In this document: piece after piece, positions 44,060 to 49,519 of the stretch | Numbering within the stretch: the first letter of the stretch is position 1 | How the letters are laid out: each line of letters starts with the position of its first letter | Source: an uncultured Granulosicoccaceae bacterium | Lineage (GTDB): Bacteria; Pseudomonadota; Gammaproteobacteria; Granulosicoccales; Granulosicoccaceae | Reading direction: 5' to 3' | Assembly: GCA_937931165.1 (NCBI GenBank) | Contig: CALHCI010000033.1 | Coordinates: 1 to 49,519 of the forward strand | Length of the DNA stretch: 49,519 nt | Program-made: the position numbers and the translations under genes | Notes under the pieces: model-generated | Seen by the model: the letters and a program-made list of their open reading frames with translations, nothing else | What the model was told of the DNA's origin: nothing | Databases searched by the model: none

Positions 44060-45364
44060 ATGGGCTGTCAGTACTTCGAACCATCTGAAGGTGGCGCCAC
44101 CTCCTACACGGTGGCCATGCCGAAACTCACCTTTGGTCGCGGCACACTGCGCGAAGCTGGTGTCAGAGCCGCATCACTGGGCCTGAAACGGGTAGCATTA
44201 TTTACCGACCCTTTTCTCGAAGTCGGCCCGCTGGTCGCAACCGTCAATGAATCACTGGCCGCAAGCGGTATAGAGTCGGTGGTATTTTCAGATATCCGCA
44301 TCGAGCCGGACGACGATACTGTTACCCGCGCAGCAAAGTTTCTGGCCGAATGCAAAGCCGACGGAATTGTTTCTGTGGGTGGCGGATCAGTCATAGATAC
44401 CGCTAAGGCAGCACTGATGGTTGATGCACACGGCGGCGATATTCGCGAATACTTCGCCCCGCCTGTAGGAAAAGGCAAACCGGTACCAGGTCCGGTAGCG
44501 CCTCATATTGCCTGCGCCACTACCTCGGGTACCGGCTCTGAATGTACGTCAATTTCAGTTATTCGCGTTAACGATCTCAACACCAAGTTTGTGGTTGCAA
44601 GCCCGCATCTGTTACCGCTTCAGGCCATTGTCGATCCACAGTGTTGCGACAGCCTGCCTGCCAATGTCGTTGCCTCTACCGGTTTTGATTTACTGTGTCA
44701 CGCGCTCGAATGTTACACGGCGCGTGCCTACACGCAGCACCTGGAAGTCACAGATCCCAACGCACGGCAACTCATACAAGGTGCCAATCCATTCAGTGAT
44801 CTCAGTGCACGTGAAGCGCTTTCCATTGTCGGTAAGTATCTGCCGCGTGGTGTTGCCGACAGCACCGATCATGAAGCCCGTGATCAACTCATGTGGGGTG
44901 CCACCCTTGCAGGCATTGCTTTTGGTAACTCCGGCACCCACCTGCCGCATGCGATGTCTTATGGCGTCACCCACTTAATGAACAACATCACCAGTGAGGG
45001 TTACCCGGTCGAATCTCCATTCGTACCACATGGAATCAGTGTCGTGGTCAGTGCGCCGTCAATTTTTAAATACACCGCCGAAGCACAACCAGAAAGACAC
45101 CTCGAAGGCGCCGGTTTTCTCGGTGCAGACAACAAAGGGGCAACGCCGGACGATGCCGGTGAAGTCTTATCAAAGCGACTGATTGAACTGATGCGCGCCA
45201 CTGATATTCCCAACGGTTTAAGCGGTGTCGGTTTTAACACAGACAATGTTAAAGCGCTGGCAGAATCATCGTTCAGACAACAACGTGCAATTGCCAACGC
45301 ACCAAGAGAATCGAATCTGGTTGATCTCGAAAACATGTACAGCGGTGCGCTTAAGTACTGGTAA
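44060..45364 (+). CDS. Iron-containing alcohol dehydrogenase, hydroxyacid-oxoacid transhydrogenase type
   Basis: A 434-residue group III iron-dependent dehydrogenase most like hydroxyacid-oxoacid transhydrogenase (HOT/ADHFE1), which couples oxidation of 4-hydroxybutyrate to reduction of 2-oxoglutarate. Cofactor loop GGGSVID (107-113) and CATTSGTGSE are present. The probable metal ligands are D210 and H214 (GFDLLCHALE), H297 (THLPHAMSY) and H324 (VPHG). The segments VPHGISVVVSAPSIFKYTA and PERHLEGAGFLGAD are typical of the HOT branch. It stands first in a plus-strand pair with the Old Yellow Enzyme, 112 nt apart. Substrate is inferred from similarity only. Confidence 0.85.
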   Translation: MGCQYFEPSEGGATSYTVAMPKLTFGRGTLREAGVRAASLGLKRVALFTDPFLEVGPLVATVNESLAASGIESVVFSDIRIEPDDDTVTRAAKFLAECKADGIVSVGGGSVIDTAKAALMVDAHGGDIREYFAPPVGKGKPVPGPVAPHIACATTSGTGSECTSISVIRVNDLNTKFVVASPHLLPLQAIVDPQCCDSLPANVVASTGFDLLCHALECYTARAYTQHLEVTDPNARQLIQGANPFSDLSAREALSIVGKYLPRGVADSTDHEARDQLMWGATLAGIAFGNSGTHLPHAMSYGVTHLMNNITSEGYPVESPFVPHGISVVVSAPSIFKYTAEAQPERHLEGAGFLGADNKGATPDDAGEVLSKRLIELMRATDIPNGLSGVGFNTDNVKALAESSFRQQRAIANAPRESNLVDLENMYSGALKYW

Positions 45365-45476
45365 AAATCACTACTATTAATAGACGTATCGACCACAGTC
45401 TTACCGGTAGCAGCGCGTGCTGTTAGTAAGTCTTAACTTACCAAACAAACCATACCTACAACGTTAAAGAGTCTCT

Positions 45477-46622
45477 ATGTCACAACTATTCAGCCCTGTC
45501 ACCGTTCGCGGTACAACATTCCCGAATCGGGTTGTGGTCTCTCCACTTTGCATGTATTCAGCCGTAGACGGACTACCGCAACCCTGGCACTTTGCGCACC
45601 TGAGTACGTTCGCACGTGGCAAAGCAGGTTTAGTGTTTACCGAAGCCACTGCCGTTGAAGCAATCGGTCGCATCACACCTAAGTGCCTTGGCATCTGGAC
45701 CGATGAACAGGCACAGGCGTTAAAACCAATCACCGCCTTTATCGAAGAGATGGGCTGTATCCCCGGCATCCAGTTAGCGCATGCCGGTCGTAAAGCCTCT
45801 ACCTCACCACCTTTCGAAGGTGCACAACCACTCGCCGCAGACCATCCCGAGCGCTGGGATATCGTCGGTCCCAGCGGAATACCCACTGCAGATAACTTTC
45901 CGGTACCGCACGAGCTGACGGCTGATGAAATAAAACAACTGGTCACAAGCTTTGCTGCTGCCGCCAGAAGATCACTGGACGCAGGCTTTAAAGTCATCGA
46001 GATTCACGGTGCACATGGCTATCTGTTGCACAGTTTTTTAAGTCCGGTATCTAATCAAAGAACGGATCAATATGGTGGAGATATTCAAGGGCGTATGCTA
46101 TTCCCGCTCGAAGTATCCAAAGCCGTGCGTGCAGAAGTTGGCGAAGATGTGCCCCTGTTTTTCCGAATCTCGGCCATTGATGGCATTGAGGGCGGCTGGA
46201 CGATGGACGACTCCGTGACACTTGCAAAAGCACTCGGAGAAGCAGGCATCGATGTGGTCGACTGTTCATCCGGCGGCGTCAGTGGCGCACCCAGGTTCCG
46301 CGTTGCAGACGATGGCAAACCACTCAATAAAAGCTCTGCCAGACAACCCGGTTTTCAGGTGCCCTATGCCCAGCGAATTCGCAATGAAACCGACCTTAAA
46401 ACCATGGCAGTCGGTGTCATCATCGACCCGGAACAGGCAGAGCAAATTGCAAGCTCCGGCCAGGCAGACTTTGTGGCGCTGGGGCGTGAGATCATGCACA
46501 ACCCGTTCTGGCCGTTACACGCAGCCAGAACGCTCGGCGACGATCCGGAATTTAACTTATGGCCAAAGCAATATAAATGGGCCGTTGACCGACGCGCCCA
46601 GATTGCCCCGTTAAATCAGTAG
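45477..46622 (+). CDS. NADH:flavin oxidoreductase, Old Yellow Enzyme (YqjM/XenA class)
   Basis: FMN-dependent ene-reductase, 381 residues, of the thermophilic-like class that includes YqjM and XenA. The redox-tuning Cys25 in VSPLCMYSA with Tyr27, the HAGRKAS segment (102-108), and the substrate-binding H177/H180 plus Y182 in IEIHGAHGYLL are all present. The FMN-binding SNQRTDQYGG follows. Natural substrates are unknown; these enzymes reduce activated C=C bonds of enones, maleimides or nitro compounds. It follows the transhydrogenase-like gene. Confidence 0.92.
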   Translation: MSQLFSPVTVRGTTFPNRVVVSPLCMYSAVDGLPQPWHFAHLSTFARGKAGLVFTEATAVEAIGRITPKCLGIWTDEQAQALKPITAFIEEMGCIPGIQLAHAGRKASTSPPFEGAQPLAADHPERWDIVGPSGIPTADNFPVPHELTADEIKQLVTSFAAAARRSLDAGFKVIEIHGAHGYLLHSFLSPVSNQRTDQYGGDIQGRMLFPLEVSKAVRAEVGEDVPLFFRISAIDGIEGGWTMDDSVTLAKALGEAGIDVVDCSSGGVSGAPRFRVADDGKPLNKSSARQPGFQVPYAQRIRNETDLKTMAVGVIIDPEQAEQIASSGQADFVALGREIMHNPFWPLHAARTLGDDPEFNLWPKQYKWAVDRRAQIAPLNQ

Positions 46623-46697
46623 CCTGCAACTGCTTTATACGCCTGAATCAGCAAATAACACCCACCGGGGAAGACTGTCGTAGAAGGCAGGATATAA

Positions 46698-46770
46698 CCC
46701 TCCCAGTTGTCGGAGGGTCAGTGTCCAGGCGGTGGGGAGGGCGCTCCGCTGCGCCTCATACTCGTTCAAC
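46698..46770 (+). repeat. REP-like intergenic repeat, copy B
   Basis: Opens with a hairpin (CCCTCC ... GGAGGG), continues GGTCAGTGTCCAGG and TGGGGAGGG, then CGCTCCGCTGCGCCTC and ATACTCGTTC. It matches copy A at 40636-40709 in the order of blocks; the stem sequence differs but still pairs, so the hairpin is under selection or inherited as a unit. Confidence 0.7.
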
Positions 46771-46844
46771 AACACCCGCCACAGGGTACTTTTTCCCGTG
46801 CACAGATCTGTTTACAAGGCACATTCCTCCATTACGCGCAATAG

Positions 46845-46855
46845 TGTTATATAAT
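46845..46855 (+). promoter_or_regulatory. Possible extended -10 promoter for the ABC-F gene
   Basis: The sequence TGTTATATAAT contains both a TATAAT box (46850-46855) and an extended form (TGT followed by TATATA). The -35 region at the proper spacing is poor, so an extended -10 type is more likely. It would give a leader of about 90 nt. Confidence 0.45.
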
Positions 46856-46951
46856 GGAGAGCTTTGCAGACCGTGCTGTTAAGCACTACATAAACGGCAC
46901 TGCCGTTTCTGCACACGCAACTACCCAGATTACTACCAAAAGGTTTTTCCC

Positions 46952-48562
46952 TTGATCTCTACCGCTAATGTCACCATGCAATTCGGTGCCAAGCCACTGT
47001 TCGAAAACATATCGGTCAAATTCAGTGACGGCAACCGCTACGGTCTGATCGGCGCCAATGGATGCGGCAAGTCCACGTTCATGAATATCCTCAGTGGTGC
47101 ACTTGAACCTTCAACCGGTTCGGTCAGCGTGTCTCCTAATGATCGTGTCGGCAAACTGAACCAGGATCAATTCGCCTTTGAAGAGTACACCGTACTCGAC
47201 ACCGTCATTATGGGTCACCCGGAGCTCTGGGAAGTAAAACGCGAACGCGAACGCATCTACAGCCTGCCCGAAATGAGTGAAGAAGAAGGCATGAAAGTCG
47301 CCGAACTCGAAAACCAGTTTGCCGAAATGGATGGCTACACTGCAGAGAGTCGTGCCGGAGAATTTCTGTCTGGCGCAGGTATTGAGGAATCTCTGCATCA
47401 CGGGCCTATGAGTGAAGTGGCACCGGGCTGGAAACTCAGAGTGTTGCTCGCACAGGCACTATTCTCGGAGCCTGACATTCTGTTGCTTGACGAGCCTACC
47501 AACAACCTCGACATCCATGCTATCCGCTGGCTCGAAGGCGTACTGAAAAGCCAGAAAAGCACGATGGTTATTATCTCGCACGATCGCCACTTTCTGAATG
47601 CTGTCTGCACCCACATGGCAGACATCGACTACGGTGAGCTACGCGTCTACCCCGGCAACTACGATGACTTCATGACCGCATCAACGCAGGCACGCGAACG
47701 CATGCAGTCAGACAACGCCAAAAAGAAAACACAAATTGCCGAACTGCAGCAGTTTGTCAGTCGCTTTTCAGCCAACGCATCAAAAGCACGGCAGGCAACT
47801 TCCCGTGCCAAGCAAATAGAAAAGATCAAACTCGAGGATATCAAACCGTCCAGCCGCGTCAGCCCTTACATCCGCTTTACGCAGGACAAAAAGCTCCACC
47901 GTCTGGCACTGACCATTGAAAAGCTCGGTCACGGCTTTGATGGCGAAAAACTCTTTGATGGTGGCAACCTGTTACTTGAAGCCGGTACGCGTCTCGCGGT
48001 TATTGGTGAAAACGGCTCAGGCAAATCAACTTTTCTGCGGCTGCTTATGAACGAACTCAGCCCCGAGAACGGCATGATCAAGTGGGCAGAAAACGCGGCG
48101 CTTGGCTACTGCCCGCAGGACAGCAATGCCGAGTTTCAATCAGACCTCAGCCTGTTTGACTGGATGACACAGTGGCGCAAGGCAGAACACGACGATCAAA
48201 TCGTTCGAAGCACACTTGGCCGGTTATTGTTTTCCAACGACGATTTTAAAAAGCAGGTTCGCGTTTGTTCAGGGGGTGAAAAGAACCGACTCCTGTTTGG
48301 CAAACTCATCATGAACTCCCCCAATGTGTTGTTACTTGATGAACCGACCAACCATCTGGATATGGAATCAATCGAATCGTTAAACCTTGCACTTGAGCAC
48401 TACGAAGGCACATTGATCTTTGTCAGTCACGACCGCGAGTTTGTATCGTCACTGGCCAACCGCGTGATTGAAATTAAAGACAATACCCTCAATGACTTTA
48501 TTGGCACTTATGACGAATACCTGGCCAGTCAGGACATCGAAACCCGTGCCGCTAATTTCTAG
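46952..48562 (+). CDS. ybiT: ABC-F family ATPase, YbiT type
   Basis: Soluble ABC-F protein that acts on ribosomes rather than in membranes. Two ABC domains are joined by the basic P-site tRNA-interaction linker ([32 protein letters not shown] split over residues about 250-285). Walker A motifs are GANGCGKST and GENGSGKST, Walker B motifs [12 protein letters not shown] and [12 protein letters not shown]. The long identical-looking stretches [25 protein letters not shown] and [19 protein letters not shown] match YbiT. The 536-residue length fits (about 530). The start is TTG at 46952, supported by AAAAGG upstream and by the conserved N-terminus ([10 protein letters not shown]). Confidence 0.93.
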   Translation: MISTANVTMQFGAKPLFENISVKFSDGNRYGLIGANGCGKSTFMNILSGALEPSTGSVSVSPNDRVGKLNQDQFAFEEYTVLDTVIMGHPELWEVKRERERIYSLPEMSEEEGMKVAELENQFAEMDGYTAESRAGEFLSGAGIEESLHHGPMSEVAPGWKLRVLLAQALFSEPDILLLDEPTNNLDIHAIRWLEGVLKSQKSTMVIISHDRHFLNAVCTHMADIDYGELRVYPGNYDDFMTASTQARERMQSDNAKKKTQIAELQQFVSRFSANASKARQATSRAKQIEKIKLEDIKPSSRVSPYIRFTQDKKLHRLALTIEKLGHGFDGEKLFDGGNLLLEAGTRLAVIGENGSGKSTFLRLLMNELSPENGMIKWAENAALGYCPQDSNAEFQSDLSLFDWMTQWRKAEHDDQIVRSTLGRLLFSNDDFKKQVRVCSGGEKNRLLFGKLIMNSPNVLLLDEPTNHLDMESIESLNLALEHYEGTLIFVSHDREFVSSLANRVIEIKDNTLNDFIGTYDEYLASQDIETRAANF

Positions 48563-48772
48563 CCCTGTTCGCGGTAAGCTGTAGCAGACACGAAATGTAA
48601 AAGAGACAGACCAGCACAAAGACACGGAATCCGGACATTTTCGTTAGAACTTCGTGAGAACTTCGAATACTCAAACTGAACAAAATTGGCGTGTGCATCA
48701 ATCGATGTAACGCCACGTGGTCACACCACCTTTGTATTCAGCCAACGTATTCGGGGAACCCCGGGAGATCCA

Positions 48773-49507
48773 ATGAAGAAATTTTCTGCAGTGCTAGTCA
48801 CCTCTGCGATTGTCGCGCTTACCGCCTGTGACAGCGATGACAACAACTCATCATCTGACGATAACGACAACACCGCTGTTGTCTCCGAGCCAGGCACCTT
48901 CCAGGTAACCTTTACTAACATGACTGCCGGTCAGCTGATGACTCCACCGGTTGTCGCACTGCATGACCCGAGCGTGCATCTGTTCCAGGTGGGCGCTGAA
49001 GCAAGTGATGCTATCAGAGACATCGCAGAGACCGGCAACAGCGCAGAACTGGTCGCGTTCGCCGGCGCCAACCCGACTGTCGTTTCTGCAGCAGCGGTAG
49101 TCGGCGAAGGCCCATTCGGCGCAGGTGGCAGCGTCACTGGTTCGCTTAGCACATCAGAATCAGGTCAGGTATTCAGCGCTGTAAACATGGTCATTTGCAC
49201 TAATGACGGTATCTCGGGCGTTGACTCTATTGCACTACCGGCAGGCAACGAACCAGTCACTGTGATGGCAATGGCATATGACGCCGGCACCCGCGTCAAT
49301 CAGGCAGATGCACTGTCATTCTTCCCGCCACCCTGTGCAGCTCCCACTGACACCGGCGGTGGCACAGGCGATAACGAAGCGCCGGTAGAAGATCCTCGCG
49401 CAGCAATCGCAGCGCATGGCGGTCAGGCCGGCCTTTCTAATGCAGCAGGCAACTGGAACTTCGCCACAGGCGATGAAGTACTGCAGATCGAGATTGTTCG
49501 CAACTAA
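48773..49507 (+). CDS. Spondin-domain lipoprotein
   Basis: A 244-residue exported lipoprotein: signal peptide with lipobox ALTAC (Cys19), an acidic Asp/Ser/Asn linker (20-36) and a spondin_N-like domain (about 40-244). Typical segments are VTFTNMTAGQLMTPPVVALHDPSVHLFQVG, split here at TP, then VICTNDGISGVDSIALP. In bacteria this domain occurs in surface lipoproteins of unknown role. Start at the ATG 48773 is chosen because the signal peptide begins there and GGGAGA precedes it; the open frame extends upstream to 48686 without a coding look. A Thr/Gly-rich hinge (DTGGGTGDN) lies near residue 198. Confidence 0.85.
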   Translation: MKKFSAVLVTSAIVALTACDSDDNNSSSDDNDNTAVVSEPGTFQVTFTNMTAGQLMTPPVVALHDPSVHLFQVGAEASDAIRDIAETGNSAELVAFAGANPTVVSAAAVVGEGPFGAGGSVTGSLSTSESGQVFSAVNMVICTNDGISGVDSIALPAGNEPVTVMAMAYDAGTRVNQADALSFFPPPCAAPTDTGGGTGDNEAPVEDPRAAIAAHGGQAGLSNAAGNWNFATGDEVLQIEIVRN

Positions 49508-49519
49508 ACAAACAACCGG

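Larger units (their letters stand above)
46623..46951. other. Intergenic region with REP-like copy B and the ybiT-like promoter
   Basis: About 329 bp. It holds the REP-like repeat at 46698-46770 and, nearer the ABC-F gene, a TATAAT-type box. The remainder shows no open frame of note and no clear terminator for the preceding reductase gene unless the REP-like hairpin serves that role. Confidence 0.5.

Overview
The window looks like chromosomal DNA of a free-living, probably marine, gammaproteobacterium. Base composition is about 50 % GC, and the gene set (an RNase E-like tail, a YbiT-type ABC-F protein, a SirB1-family protein, Pel exopolysaccharide genes, a GlyGly-CTERM-like surface enzyme) fits that group. 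No rRNA, tRNA, CRISPR array, insertion sequence or phage gene was seen, and I cannot place the genus from sequence alone.

Layout. (1) 1-1759: the disordered C-terminal tail of a large protein, probably RNase E, closed by a clear terminator. (2) 1847-4155, minus: guanine deaminase and XdhC, a purine-catabolism pair. (3) 4478-17341, plus: a complete seven-gene Pel exopolysaccharide operon in the order pelC-D-E-F-G-A-B, almost every junction overlapping, ending in a strong terminator. (4) 17518-19356: a CobT-like VWA protein without visible partners. (5) 19497-24372, minus: two large envelope proteins, a 1069-residue coiled-coil/OmpA protein and a secreted repeat protein with a peptidoglycan-binding tail. 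(6) 24718-29601: a VOC protein, an M15 peptidase lipoprotein, a SirB1-like protein and a GGDEF-EAL protein with a LacI-type ligand-binding domain. (7) 29926-33991: a sorbosone dehydrogenase-like protein, a small polyprenyl-phosphate sugar transferase and an unrecognised multi-pass membrane protein. (8) 34184-38871: a five-gene branched-chain amino acid/amide-type ABC transporter with a Tat-exported binding protein and two intercistronic hairpins. (9) 38864-41597, minus: a polysaccharide lyase-like surface protein and a coiled-coil protein. (10) 41762-46622: a DMT exporter, an SDR, a VOC protein, a hydroxyacid-oxoacid transhydrogenase-like iron enzyme and an Old Yellow Enzyme, which look like a small catabolic neighbourhood. 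(11) 46952-49507: a YbiT-type ABC-F protein and a spondin-domain lipoprotein.

How the parts fit. The Pel genes give a full path: PelF (with PelD, PelE and PelG) makes and moves the polymer across the inner membrane, PelA trims and deacetylates it, and PelB with PelC exports it. PelD keeps an RxxD site, so c-di-GMP activation is expected. The GGDEF-EAL protein about 9 kb downstream of the operon is a plausible local source or sink of that signal, with ligand sensing through its LacI-like domain; this link is inference. Several neighbours (OmpA-like coiled coil, peptidoglycan-binding repeat protein, M15 peptidase, sugar transferase, lyase-like protein) also belong to the cell envelope or to polysaccharides.

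Non-coding points of interest: a REP-like element present twice (40636-40709 and 46698-46770) with a covarying hairpin, a 12-nt tandem repeat array at 32269-32328, and two hairpins between the binding protein and permease genes of the ABC transporter. Of the unnamed proteins, the most unusual is the nested 4 x 3 repeat protein at 22987-24372.
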